Of a stretch of DNA of 64,000 bases, positions 45,541 to 54,112 are shown in pieces. The translations under genes and the position numbers were made by a program. The notes below the pieces were generated by a model. The model saw only the letters and a program-made list of their open reading frames with translations. It made no database searches and was not told the DNA's origin. Origin of the DNA: CAMAVH01 sp035714115 (lineage in GTDB: Bacteria > Pseudomonadota > Alphaproteobacteria > SMXQ01); contig DASTMO010000075.1 of assembly GCA_035714115.1 (NCBI GenBank), forward strand, positions 21,190 through 85,189. The letters are read 5' to 3'. The first letter of the stretch is position 1; each line of letters opens with the position of its first letter.

Positions 45541-46785
45541 TCAGGTCAAATGCTTAGCCTGGCGGTAGCCGTCGGTCTGCATTTCCAGCAGGCGCGAGAC
45601 GGTGCGCTCGAACTCGAAGGCGAAATCGCCGTCGGGATAAAGCCGGCGCGGCTCGACGGCCGCCGAGGCGATCAAGTTGACCTTATGCTCGTAGAGCGCG
45701 TCGATCAGCGTGGTGAAGCGGAAGGCCTCGTTGCGCTTTTCCGGTCCGAGCTGCGGCACGCCGTCGAGGATCAGCGTGTGAAAATGCGTGGCGACCGCGA
45801 TGTAGTCCGCCGCGCCGAGCGCGCGGGCGCAGAGATCGTCGAAGCCGAAACGCGCCACGCCCTTGGCCGAGACCGGCACGGCGAGCTTGCGCCCCTGCAC
45901 CATCAGCACCGTCGGCTCGGCCTCGGGCGCCGGCACGACCTTGAAGCCGGCCTGCCGCTCTTTGGCCGAGAGCGGCAACGACGGCGCGTCGTCATCGCCC
46001 GTGCCGTCTTGCGTCAGCAAGTCGTAGGCCTCATCAAGCGCATGGCTGGCGGCGGGCCCGAGCGGCGAATGCCACAGCGGCATGCCTTTCAGACGCAATA
46101 GACGGTAATCCTCGCCGCCGTCGAGCTCGATGACGTCGAGCTTCTCTTTGAGCAGCGCGATGAATGGCAGGAACAGTTCGCGCTGCAACCCGCCTTTATA
46201 AAGTTCGTCGGGCGCGCGATTGGAGGTGGCGACGACGACGATGCCGCGCTCGAACAAAGCCGTGAACAGGCGGCCGAGGATCGCCGCGTCGGCGATGTTG
46301 GTCACCTGAAACTCATCGAAACAGAGCAGCCAGGTCTGAGCGGCGATTTCGGCGGCGAGCTTGGGCACCGGATCGGCCTCCGCGCCCTTGGTGCGCTGAC
46401 GCCATTCATGCAGGCGCTGATGCACCTCGATCATGAAGGCATGGAAATGCACGCGGCGCTTGTGATGGGCGGCGACCGGCGCGGTCTCGTAGAACAAATC
46501 CATCAGCATGGACTTGCCGCGCCCGACCGCGCCGAAAATGTAAAGCCCCTGCGGCGGCGTCTCGTCGCGGCGGGCAAGCCCCAGGCGCGCCTTCCAACTG
46601 CCGAGCGCGCCCATGAAGCCGCCGCCGCCGTCGACCGGCCGGTAGGACTTTAGCGCATCGTGCAGCTGCTGCAATTTTTCGGCGGCCAGATCCTGCACGG
46701 GATCGGGCTTGATCGCGCCCGAGCGCCGGCGCTCGCGCAGCGCGGCGACGGGACCTTGGGACGATGAGGCGTCGGTTGGAGCCAT
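45541..46785 (-). CDS. zapE: Cell division protein ZapE (AFG1-like ATPase)
   Basis: 414 residues. P-loop in FGAVGRGKSMLMDLFYE, Walker B in LLCFDEFQVTNIADAAIL, and a sensor region near VVVATSNRAPDELY. The family modulates FtsZ rings under stress and, in mitochondria, protein turnover. It commonly sits directly before mdh in Alphaproteobacteria; here nadA and nadC lie between. Divergent from the RNA methyltransferase gene with about 70 bases between. Confidence 0.94.
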   Translation of the reverse strand: MAPTDASSSQGPVAALRERRRSGAIKPDPVQDLAAEKLQQLHDALKSYRPVDGGGGFMGALGSWKARLGLARRDETPPQGLYIFGAVGRGKSMLMDLFYETAPVAAHHKRRVHFHAFMIEVHQRLHEWRQRTKGAEADPVPKLAAEIAAQTWLLCFDEFQVTNIADAAILGRLFTALFERGIVVVATSNRAPDELYKGGLQRELFLPFIALLKEKLDVIELDGGEDYRLLRLKGMPLWHSPLGPAASHALDEAYDLLTQDGTGDDDAPSLPLSAKERQAGFKVVPAPEAEPTVLMVQGRKLAVPVSAKGVARFGFDDLCARALGAADYIAVATHFHTLILDGVPQLGPEKRNEAFRFTTLIDALYEHKVNLIASAAVEPRRLYPDGDFAFEFERTVSRLLEMQTDGYRQAKHLT

Positions 46786-46857
46786 GGCGGCGCAGACTAG
46801 TCCGCCCTACCCCTCTCCGTCCACCATGGGCGACCTCTTCCCTGCTAGACTGCGGCG

Positions 46858-47631
46858 ATGAAACGCATCGCTTCCGCCGCCAATCCGCTCTATGCCGCCC
46901 TGAAGAAGCAGGCGGAAGAGCCGCGCGCGCGCCGCAAGGAGAGCGTGGCGATCTTGGACGGCGCGCATCTGTTGCAGATGGCGCTGGCCGCCGGGCTGGA
47001 GCCGGACTTGGTCGCCGTCGCCGAGAGCCGCGCCGATCAGCCGGAGATCGCCGCGCTGATCGCAGGTTTGCCCGAGCGTGCGCTGATGCTGCTGCCGGAC
47101 GGCTTGGCCAACGCGCTCTCCACCGTCGAGACGCCGACTGGGCTGGTGGCGCGCATCGCTCTGCCCGCCCCGCATGAAGTTAAGGGCGCGGCGATCCTGC
47201 TGTCCGACATTCAAGACCCCGGCAATGTCGGCACCATGCTGCGCACCGCGGCGGCGGCGGGCGTGAAAAGCGCCTATCTCTCCGCCGGCTGCGCCGAAGC
47301 CTTCTCGCCGAAGGCGCTCCGCGCCGGCATGGGCGCGCAATTCGCCCTCGCCATTCATGAGCGCGCCGATCTCAAAGCGCTGATCGCCGAGAAGCCGGCG
47401 CGCGTGCTCGCCACCGATCTGGCGGCGACGCGCTCGCTCTATGACGTAAGCTTGCCTGCCGACTGCTTCTTCCTGTTCGGCAACGAAGGCGCCGGACTCG
47501 ATCCGGCTTTGAGCAATGCCGCCGGATTGCAGGTGCGCATCCCGATGCCGGGCACCGCCGAATCGCTCAACGTCGCCGCCTCGGCCGCGGTCTGCCTGTT
47601 CGAGTGGGTGCGGCAGCAAGGCACGAGGTAG
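46858..47631 (+). CDS. TrmH/SpoU family RNA 2'-O-ribose methyltransferase
   Basis: 257 residues. An N-terminal substrate-binding domain (about 1-95) is followed by a SPOUT knot domain with all three motifs: DIQDPGNVGTMLRTA (motif 1), FLFGNEGAGLDP (motif 2) and IPMPGTAESLNVAASAAV (motif 3). The catalytic Arg is in motif 1. The RNA target cannot be told from sequence. It is the only plus-strand gene in this long minus-strand block. Confidence 0.92.
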   Translation: MKRIASAANPLYAALKKQAEEPRARRKESVAILDGAHLLQMALAAGLEPDLVAVAESRADQPEIAALIAGLPERALMLLPDGLANALSTVETPTGLVARIALPAPHEVKGAAILLSDIQDPGNVGTMLRTAAAAGVKSAYLSAGCAEAFSPKALRAGMGAQFALAIHERADLKALIAEKPARVLATDLAATRSLYDVSLPADCFFLFGNEGAGLDPALSNAAGLQVRIPMPGTAESLNVAASAAVCLFEWVRQQGTR

Positions 47632-47644
47632 ACAACACAACTTC

Positions 47645-47733
47645 CGTCATGCCCGCACTTGTTGCGGGCATCCACGCCTTACGATGCGGATGAAAGAAAG
47701 TCGTGGATGGCCGGAACAAGTCCGGCCATGACG
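47645..47733. repeat. Palindromic intergenic repeat with two hairpins
   Basis: Two 32-base arms (47645-47676 and 47702-47733) are inverted copies of each other with 4 differences. Each arm is itself a hairpin (core CCCGC...GCGGG and GCCGG...CCGGC). The 4 differences are compensatory within the hairpin stems. Units of this kind (GTCATGCCCG...) are dispersed in many Rhizobiales genomes as palindromic repeats. Confidence 0.85.
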
Positions 47734-47740
47734 ATGATCA

Positions 47741-47773
47741 AAAGAAAAGGGCCGTCCCTTGGGACGGCCCTTT
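47741..47773. terminator. Terminator of the sdh operon
   Basis: A 13-bp stem (AAAGGGCCGTCCC with its complement) with a tiny loop, and TTTTCTTTT on the minus strand directly after. It lies 35 bases after sdhB. T-rich on the plus strand as well, so it may also serve the methyltransferase gene. Confidence 0.9.
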
Positions 47774-47807
47774 CGTTTGCTCTCTCTCGCAAACGTAAAC
47801 TTGCAGC

Positions 47808-48584
47808 TTAGCGCCGTTCGACCATCAGCTTCTTGATCTCGCCGATCGCCTTGGCCGGGTTGAGACCCTTCGGGCAAGTGCGCGTGCAGTTCATGATGGT
47901 GTGGCAGCGGTAGAGGCGGAACGGATCCTCGAGATTGTCGAGGCGCTCGCCCGTGCGCTCGTCGCGCGAATCGGCGATCCAGCGATAGGCCTGCAGCAGG
48001 ATGGCCGGGCCGAGGAAACGGTCGCTGTTCCACCAGTAGCTCGGGCAGGAGGTCGAGCAGCTGAAGCAGAGGATGCATTCCCACAGGCCGTCGAGCTTCT
48101 CGCGCTCTTCCGGGCTCTGCAGACGCTCGCGGCTCGGCGCGGTGGTCTCGGCCTGCAGCCAGGGCTCGACCGATTCATACTGCGCCCAGATCTTCGTCAG
48201 ATCCGGCACCAGATCCTTGATCACATCCATATGCGGCAGCGGATAGACCGGCACGTCGCCCGAGCATTCCTCGATCGGCTTGATGCAGGCGAGCGTGTTG
48301 CCGCCGTCGATGTTCATCGAGCAGGAACCGCAGATGCCTTCGCGGCAGGAGCGGCGGAAGGTCAACGACGGATCGATCTCGTTCTTGATCTTGATCAACG
48401 CGTCGAGAACCATCGGGCCGCAAGCATCGAGATCGATGTTGTAGCTGTCGAGGCGGGGGTTCTCGCCCGTCTCCGGATCCCAGCGGTAGATCTTGAAGGT
48501 CTTGACGTTCTTCGCGCCCGACGGAGCCGGGAAGGTCTTGCCTTCCTTCACTCGGGAATTGCGCGGCAGAGCCAGTTCAACCAT
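47808..48584 (-). CDS. sdhB: Succinate dehydrogenase iron-sulfur subunit
   Basis: 258 residues. It carries 2Fe-2S, 4Fe-4S and 3Fe-4S clusters: cysteines in SCREGICGSCSMNIDGGNTL, CILCFSCSTSCPSYWWN and CHTIMNCTRTCPKGLNPAKA. It relays electrons from FAD to quinone on the inner membrane. 23 bases after sdhA, last in sdhCDAB. Confidence 0.98.
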   Translation of the reverse strand: MVELALPRNSRVKEGKTFPAPSGAKNVKTFKIYRWDPETGENPRLDSYNIDLDACGPMVLDALIKIKNEIDPSLTFRRSCREGICGSCSMNIDGGNTLACIKPIEECSGDVPVYPLPHMDVIKDLVPDLTKIWAQYESVEPWLQAETTAPSRERLQSPEEREKLDGLWECILCFSCSTSCPSYWWNSDRFLGPAILLQAYRWIADSRDERTGERLDNLEDPFRLYRCHTIMNCTRTCPKGLNPAKAIGEIKKLMVERR

Positions 48585-48607
48585 GACTTACGTCCTTGCT
48601 CTCTCGA

Positions 48608-50398
48608 TTAATACACGCGCTCTTTCGGCGGGATCACTTCGATTTCGTCGGTCATCGTGTACATATGGACCGGGCGGTAATCGAGGGTGATCTTGCCGGT
48701 GGCGTCGCGATACGCCAGCGTGTGCTTCATCCAATTCACGTCGTCGCGGCTCGGGTAGTCCTCATGGGCGTGAGCGCCGCGGCTTTCGTGGCGCGCTTCG
48801 GCCGAGTACATGCTGACTGCGGCCTGGCCCATCAGATTGTCGAGCTCGAGGGCTTCGACGAGATCGCTGTTCCACACCAGCGAGCGGTCGACGACCTTGA
48901 GATCGTTCATCGACGCGGCGGCCTGGTCGATCAGCTGCTTGCCTTCGGCCAGCACGCTCGCCGTGCGGAACACCGCGCAGTTGTTCTGCATGGTCTTCTG
49001 CATGGAGAGGCGGATGTCGGCGGTCAGCGTCTTGCCGTTGGCGTTGCGGATGCGGTCGAAGCGCTCCAGCGCCGCCTCATGGGCGTCGGCCGGCAGCGCC
49101 TTGAGCGTCGCGCCCGGCTTGTGGGTAGCGGCGATGCGCAGCGCGGCGGCGCGGCCGAACACCACGAGATCGAGCAGCGAGTTGGTGCCAAGGCGGTTGG
49201 CGCCATGCACCGACACGCAGGCCGCTTCGCCCACCGCCATCAGGCCGGGGACGATGGCGTCCTTGTCGCCGCCCTTCGGACGGATGACTTCGGCGTGATA
49301 GTTCGTCGGAATGCCGCCCATGTTGTAGTGCACGGTCGGCAGGATGGGGATCGGCTCCTTCGTCACGTCGACGCCGGCGAAGATCATCGCCGTCTCGGAG
49401 ATGCCCGGCAGACGCTCCGCCAGCACCTTCGGATCGATGTGCTCGAGATGCAGATGGATGTGATCCTTGTTCGGGCCGACGCCGCGGCCTTCGCGGATCT
49501 CGATCGCCATCGAACGCGACACGACGTCGCGCGAGGCCAGATCCTTCGCGGTCGGCGCGTAACGCTCCATGAATCGCTCGCCTTCCGAGTTCGTCACATA
49601 GCCGCCTTCGCCGCGCGCGCCCTCGGTGATCAGGCAGCCCGAGCCATAGATGCCGGTCGGGTGGAACTGGATGAATTCCATGTCCTGCAGCGGAATGCCG
49701 GCGCGCAGCGCCATCGCGCCGCCGTCGCCGGTGCAGGTGTGCGCCGAGGTGCAGGAGAAGTAGGCGCGGCCGTAGCCGCCGGTGGCGAACACCACCATCT
49801 GGGCGCGGAAGCGATGGATCGTGCCGTCTTCCAGGCACCAGGCCATCACGCCGCCGACGCCGCCTTCGGAATCGTTCAGCAGGTCGAGGGCGATATATTC
49901 GGAGAAGAACTCGGCTTTGTGCTTCAGGCACTGCTGATAGAGCGTGTGCAGGATGGCGTGGCCGGTACGGTCGGCGGCGGCGCAAGCGCGGCGCGCCATC
50001 GACTTGCCATGGTCCAGCGTGTGGCCGCCGAACGGGCGCTGGTAGATCTTGCCTTCCGGGGTGCGCGAGAACGGCACGCCGAAATGCTCGAGCTCGATCA
50101 CCGCATCGATGGCGTTGCGGCACATGTATTCGATCGCGTCTTGGTCGCCCAGCCAGTCCGACCCCTTGACGGTGTCGTACATGTGGAACTTCCAGTTGTC
50201 GTGATCGAGGTTGCCGAGCGCGGCGCCGATGCCGCCCTGCGCGGCGACGGTGTGGCTGCGCGTCGGGTAGACCTTGCTGATGCAGGCGGTGCGGAAGCCC
50301 GCCGCCACCATGCCGAGGGTCGCGCGTAAACCCGCGCCGCCGGCGCCGACGACGATGACGTCATAGGCGTGATCGATGATCTCGTAAGACTTCGGCAT
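48608..50398 (-). CDS. sdhA: Succinate dehydrogenase flavoprotein subunit
   Basis: 596 residues. FAD-binding VVGAGGAGLRATLG at the start, covalent-FAD His in SHTVAAQGGIGAALGN, and the HPTGIYGSGCLITEGARGEGG dicarboxylate site region (in two parts). The start at ATG 50398 was chosen because a longer frame upstream only overlaps sdhD. It oxidises succinate to fumarate. Confidence 0.98.
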   Translation of the reverse strand: MPKSYEIIDHAYDVIVVGAGGAGLRATLGMVAAGFRTACISKVYPTRSHTVAAQGGIGAALGNLDHDNWKFHMYDTVKGSDWLGDQDAIEYMCRNAIDAVIELEHFGVPFSRTPEGKIYQRPFGGHTLDHGKSMARRACAAADRTGHAILHTLYQQCLKHKAEFFSEYIALDLLNDSEGGVGGVMAWCLEDGTIHRFRAQMVVFATGGYGRAYFSCTSAHTCTGDGGAMALRAGIPLQDMEFIQFHPTGIYGSGCLITEGARGEGGYVTNSEGERFMERYAPTAKDLASRDVVSRSMAIEIREGRGVGPNKDHIHLHLEHIDPKVLAERLPGISETAMIFAGVDVTKEPIPILPTVHYNMGGIPTNYHAEVIRPKGGDKDAIVPGLMAVGEAACVSVHGANRLGTNSLLDLVVFGRAAALRIAATHKPGATLKALPADAHEAALERFDRIRNANGKTLTADIRLSMQKTMQNNCAVFRTASVLAEGKQLIDQAAASMNDLKVVDRSLVWNSDLVEALELDNLMGQAAVSMYSAEARHESRGAHAHEDYPSRDDVNWMKHTLAYRDATGKITLDYRPVHMYTMTDEIEVIPPKERVY

Positions 50399-50402
50399 GG
50401 GA

Positions 50403-50798
50403 TTAAGCCCCGAAAGCGATCTTGAGGACGGCGAAGATGCCGGCGAGCGCCAGCAGCAGGGCCGCGAACTTGACCAGGATGAGCGAGACGAGCTTGGCGG
50501 CTTCGCCATGCACGTAGTCTTCGATGACGACCTGCAGGCCGAGCGCGGCGTGATAGAAGCCAGCGCCGACCAGCACGACCATCAGCAGCGCGTTGAGCGG
50601 ACGCGCGACCCAGCCGGTGAAGGCGGCATGGTCGGCGCCGGCGAGCCAGGCGATCGAGGCGACGAACCAGATCGTCAGCGGCACCAGGGCGACGGCGGTC
50701 AGGCGCTGGGCCCACCAATGCTGCACGCCTTCCTTGGCGGAGCCGAGATGGCGCACGCGACCCAGCGCGGTGCGCATTTGATTTTTCGCGACGGACAT
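50403..50798 (-). CDS. sdhD: Succinate dehydrogenase membrane anchor subunit
   Basis: 131 residues with three membrane helices (about 31-50, 60-85, 100-128) and the heme/quinone-site segment GAGFYHAALGLQVVIEDYVHG. Start overlaps the sdhC stop as TAATG at 50796-50800. With SdhC it binds quinone and anchors SdhAB. Confidence 0.93.
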   Translation of the reverse strand: MSVAKNQMRTALGRVRHLGSAKEGVQHWWAQRLTAVALVPLTIWFVASIAWLAGADHAAFTGWVARPLNALLMVVLVGAGFYHAALGLQVVIEDYVHGEAAKLVSLILVKFAALLLALAGIFAVLKIAFGA

Positions 50799-51193
50799 TA
50801 GAAGCCCCCCATGAAGCTGATGCCGGCGGCCCAGGCGATCACGGTGAGCGCGATGGAGACGGCGACCGTGACGATGGCGCTGCTCCAGGCGGTCTCGAGC
50901 GCGAAGCCGTAGCCGGCGTCCCAGAACAGGTGCCGGATGCCGTTGCACAGGTGATAGAACAGCGCGTAGCTGAAGCCGAAGAGGATCAGCAGGCCGAACC
51001 AGGAGCCGATGAAGCCCTGCAGGTTGGCGAAGGCGACCGGGCCGCTGGCGGCGGCGGTCAGCCAGCAGACCAGCAAGAGCGCGCCGACGCTGAGCGCGAT
51101 GCCGGTGGCGCGGTGCAGGATCGACAACAGCATGGTGAACTTCCAGCTGTAGATCGAGATGTGCGGCGAAAGCGGTCTTGCGGTTTTTGCCAT
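50798..51193 (-). CDS. sdhC: Succinate dehydrogenase cytochrome b556 subunit
   Basis: 131 residues. The signature RPLSPHISIYSWKFTMLLSI with SILHRATGIAL, then three membrane helices and the heme-ligand segment FYHLCNGIRHLFWDAGYG. The start at ATG 51193 is set by the family start MAKTARPLSPH; the longer frame runs through the leader. Confidence 0.96.
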   Translation of the reverse strand: MAKTARPLSPHISIYSWKFTMLLSILHRATGIALSVGALLLVCWLTAAASGPVAFANLQGFIGSWFGLLILFGFSYALFYHLCNGIRHLFWDAGYGFALETAWSSAIVTVAVSIALTVIAWAAGISFMGGF

Positions 51194-51445
51194 CGGGAGC
51201 CTTCGTGAACGGCGAATGCGGGGTGGACGCGAGCGACAAGTTGCAGATCGCCGCGCGGCAGGCCGCAGCGGCGGGCCGATATCAGAAACGCAGGACAGGT
51301 CCCAGAGGATCAGTCTGACGAGAGCGGACGGAAACGTGGGGCACGAGCGGATTGGGTTTCCAAAACGGCCGGGATAGCGGGCGCCGCCGATACCGGACAT
51401 CCTGTCCGAAACCCAGGGCCGACGGCCCTGTTGCGGTGCGGGAAG
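51194..51445 (-). other. Long leader of the sdh operon, no gene seen
   Basis: About 250 bases between the predicted sdh promoter and sdhC. GC-rich, with several short inverted repeats and no ORF resembling a protein. A post-transcriptional control element is possible, but none is recognised. Confidence 0.5.
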
Positions 51446-51474
51446 GGTGTAGCCCCGCCGCCTCGCCAAGTCAA
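51446..51474 (-). promoter_or_regulatory. Sigma-70-type promoter of sdhCDAB
   Basis: On the minus strand TTGACT (51474-51469) and TACACC (51451-51446) have 17 bases between. It predicts a leader of about 245 bases. Confidence 0.5.
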
Positions 51475-51617
51475 CGCGCCGGGCACAGGCGCGAAGCGGT
51501 TTTTCGGAAAAATCTGAGCCTTTTCAATGGCCGGCCTGAAAAGAGCCGGGCTAGAGGCGGCGCTTATGGCGCAATCGGCCGATCCGAATGCCCGGGCGGT
51601 CCAAAGGACCGCGATCT

Positions 51618-51902
51618 TTAAGACGGCCGGTCAGAATGACCGAGACCCATCTCCGGGGCGATCCGGTCGCGCACCCGCTGTTTGAGCTCTTTCATCTCGG
51701 GAAAGCGCCCCTCCGCCTTGCGCGACCAGATCAAAGTGTCGTCGACGCGCACTTCGAAGATGCCGCCGGTGCCGGGCAGCAGAGCCAGCTCGCCGATCTC
51801 TTCGGAGAAGGTGGTGAGCAGCTCCTGCGCCATCCAGGAAGCGCGCAGCAGCCAGCGGCATTGCCGGCAGTAGAGAATTTCGACGCGGGGCGCGCGCGGC
51901 AT
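51618..51902 (-). CDS. SelT/SelW/SelH-like thioredoxin-fold protein
   Basis: 94 residues. The redox motif Cys-Arg-Gln-Cys (VEILYCRQCRWLLRA) sits right after a first strand, as in SelW-type proteins, where the bacterial form uses Cys in place of selenocysteine. The following segments (TFSEEIGELALLPGTGGIFEV, in two parts, and DDTLIWSRKAEGRFPEMKELKQRVRD) match the Rdx family. Function: probably a small thiol-redox protein with unknown partner. ATG 51902 chosen over TTG 51914. A hairpin GCGGTCC-AAA-GGACCGC follows the stop. Confidence 0.85.
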   Translation of the reverse strand: MPRAPRVEILYCRQCRWLLRASWMAQELLTTFSEEIGELALLPGTGGIFEVRVDDTLIWSRKAEGRFPEMKELKQRVRDRIAPEMGLGHSDRPS

Positions 51903-52993
51903 CTTCGGCCTCAATCAACGAAACGGATTTCGAACAATATCAACGGCCCTGCGCGGCGGCGAGGCGCGAATGGGGATAAGCCTGTGGAGAGGCTGTGCGC
52001 GCAATGTGCGGATCGCGTCTTTCCATGCACAAGTTTTTGGGCGAGCTATCCGCGCCGCGCCTTGTCCGCGAGGCCGGCGCTGGCGATGCTTCTCGCGATC
52101 AGTAGGGGTTCCGCCGCGAGACCGGCGATGCGCCGCGAAGGCTCTTTCGAGGGCCTGCGAGCGCTGGCCAAGCGGCGGGGGCGAAACGATCGGCGAGCGC
52201 GGGGCGCAAGTCCCACGCTGGCGGATCGGCAAGCCCGCACCCGGCGCGAGCGGTCGCAAGACCGTTCAAGCGCTGCCCTCCGGGCGCCGCGAGGCGATGG
52301 GTCGGCAGCGTGACGCGACGGACGGAACGAGCCGCCTCTGCACCGAGGCCGGCGCTTCCAAGCCGCAAGGCCTGCGCTCCCCAAGGACGCAGGCGGGCGG
52401 CCGACGGGACGGACCCGCGAGGGTGCGTCCGCGCCCCGGGCGGGGCCGCTGCGAGAGGCCTCTTCGCGGAAGCTGGAGGAGCGGACGCCGCCAGGACGCG
52501 CGAAGCGCTTGAGGCACGGCGGCAGAACGGAACGGTCCGGGGAAAGGCCGGCTTTGCGAAAGGCCGCGCCAAAGGCGGACGACGGAGGGCTTTCCCTCGC
52601 CGGGAAGGCAGGCCGTGGCGATCAGCGAAGCGCATCTCTCCCTGGGGACGCGGGTCGCGAAGCGCCGGAACGTCCGACGGCTCTTGCGGATCGGGAGTCA
52701 GGCCGGCTCCCGAGGCGTCAGGCGGTGTCTTGCCGGGCACACGCCGGGTTCTCGCGAGAGAACCGGGCAACCTGACGCCTCCATTCTTTACGGGGCGGCG
52801 AATCGGGGATCAAGCCCCTTTCGGCTCCGTTCCCCCTTCACGGCATTGTTCATTCTCACGACATTATTAGAGCCCGCCGGCCGTCCGCGCGGCGCTCGCG
52901 GTTGTCTCGGGCATGGGGCTGCGATAAGAAGCGAAGCCCGCGTCGCGCAGGGCGCGGCCCCGTCAGGGGCTGAGACAGGGAGCCTGCGTCCGT
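51903..52993. other. GC-rich region of about 1.1 kb with no credible gene
   Basis: The region is very GC-rich and has long open frames in several phases on both strands, none with natural protein composition. They are rich in Arg, Ala, Gly and Pro, and none has a ribosome site or a recognisable domain. It contains inverted repeats (52691-52781, listed separately) and a GCCCC-GTCA-GGGGC hairpin before the LysE-type gene. No tRNA, RNase P, tmRNA or riboswitch signature was found. Confidence 0.6.
52691..52781. repeat. Nested inverted repeats resembling a structured RNA
   Basis: TCGGGAG/CTCCCGA forms a stem at 52691-52713. An 11-bp perfect stem (GAGGCGTCAGG 52712-52722 with CCTGACGCCTC 52771-52781) encloses two more hairpins, one of them GGTTCTC-GCGA-GAGAACC with a GNRA loop. 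The closing stem shares two bases with the first, so the two could be alternative pairings. Confidence 0.5.
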
Positions 52994-53680
52994 ATGAATG
53001 TCACCACGTTGTTTCTCAAGGGCCTGATCGTCGGCGTCATCATCGCCGCGCCGGTCGGCCCCGTGGCCGTGATGTGCATCCACCGCTCAATCGCGCAGGG
53101 CAAGCTGGCAGGCTACGTCTCCGGCCTCGGCGCGGCGCTGGCCGACGCGATCTACGGCGCCATCGCCGCCTTCGGCATCGGCTTTCTCATGGCGCCGCTG
53201 ATCAACCACAACGATTGGGTGCGCCTGGTCGGCGGCGGCTTGCTCTGCCTGGTGGGCTTGCGCGCCATCTTCACCAAGCGCACACCGGCCCCGGCCACGC
53301 GCGATCGCGAGAAGCTGCTCAACGATTTCCTCTCGGCCTTCCTGGTGACGCTGACCAACCCGACGACGGTGATCTCCTTCGCCGCGGTATTCGCCACCAT
53401 CAACATCCCGCATATCGCCGACCACCCCGAACTCGGCGTGGTGCTCACGCTCGGCGTGCTCGCCGGCGCGACCGCCTGGTGGTTCGCGCTAACGACCTTC
53501 GCCTCAATGTTCCACGGCCGCGTCGCCGAACGCGGCATGCTGTGGATCGCGCGCGTCTCCGGCGTGGTCATCCTCGCCTTCGGCGCGCTCCTGCTGCTGT
53601 CGCTCGTCGGCATCGTCGATCTCGGCCTCGACGATGTCGAGCGCGCCATCCAAGAACGCAGCAACACCCCGCCGCGTTAG
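52994..53680 (+). CDS. LysE family exporter
   Basis: 228 residues with about six membrane segments. The N-terminal KGLIVGVIIAAPVGPVAVMC is the LysE-family signature (GxxxGPV), and FLSAFLVTLTNPTTVISFAAVF carries the conserved Asn-Pro. These proteins export amino acids or related small molecules; the substrate cannot be told. It stands alone; the GC-rich gap lies upstream and a terminator region downstream. Convergent with asd. Confidence 0.93.
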   Translation: MNVTTLFLKGLIVGVIIAAPVGPVAVMCIHRSIAQGKLAGYVSGLGAALADAIYGAIAAFGIGFLMAPLINHNDWVRLVGGGLLCLVGLRAIFTKRTPAPATRDREKLLNDFLSAFLVTLTNPTTVISFAAVFATINIPHIADHPELGVVLTLGVLAGATAWWFALTTFASMFHGRVAERGMLWIARVSGVVILAFGALLLLSLVGIVDLGLDDVERAIQERSNTPPR

Positions 53681-54000
53681 GCGCTGGCGCAAAGCTTTTT
53701 CACCGCGCTGAAAGCTTCAGAGCGCTGCTGCGGAAATGAGCAGCGCTGCACGATTCCGTCTCCAGGCGCCGCACGGAACTTTCCTGCGCGGAAAAACCCC
53801 CGACATTCCGGCAGCTTGGCCGCGCGCGCCGGTTGGCACGGCGGTTGCTCTGTTCAGCAGGACTCGATTACGCCTCTGACGGTCGTCCTCTCCGCCAGGC
53901 GAGGCGCAATCGACGGCGCGGGCGATGCGGACCCGCCGGTCCCGCTGCGGCGCTGATGGGGGAATCGCAGAAGGTCCGGTCCGCATCGCTCGCGCCACAA
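53681..54000. other. Gap between the LysE-type gene and the terminator
   Basis: About 320 bases, no credible gene. It holds the inverted repeat AGCGCTGCT...AGCAGCGCT (53721-53747), which may end the exporter transcript. Confidence 0.6.
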
Positions 54001-54046
54001 ACTGAAAAGCCGCCGTTCTCGCGAACGGCGGCTTCATTTTTTCAGT
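54001..54046. terminator. Bidirectional terminator between LysE-type gene and asd
   Basis: A 12-bp GC-rich stem (AAGCCGCCGTTC with its complement) around TCGC, extended by ACTGAAAA/TTTTCAGT outside, T-rich on both strands. Confidence 0.92.
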
Positions 54047-54112
54047 CTGCGAAGAATGCTTACGCGGCTTTGCGGACCAAAGCCTGTAAGGGCGTCTTCG
54101 CTAGGAAAGCAG

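Noticed and set aside
51970..52870. Proteins of up to 223 residues in the GC-rich region
   Set aside because: Competing frames on both strands overlap fully, composition is not protein-like, and no start signal was seen.
52898..52993. Manganese or lysine riboswitch upstream of the LysE-type gene
   Set aside because: No conserved core of either riboswitch class could be found, only simple hairpins.
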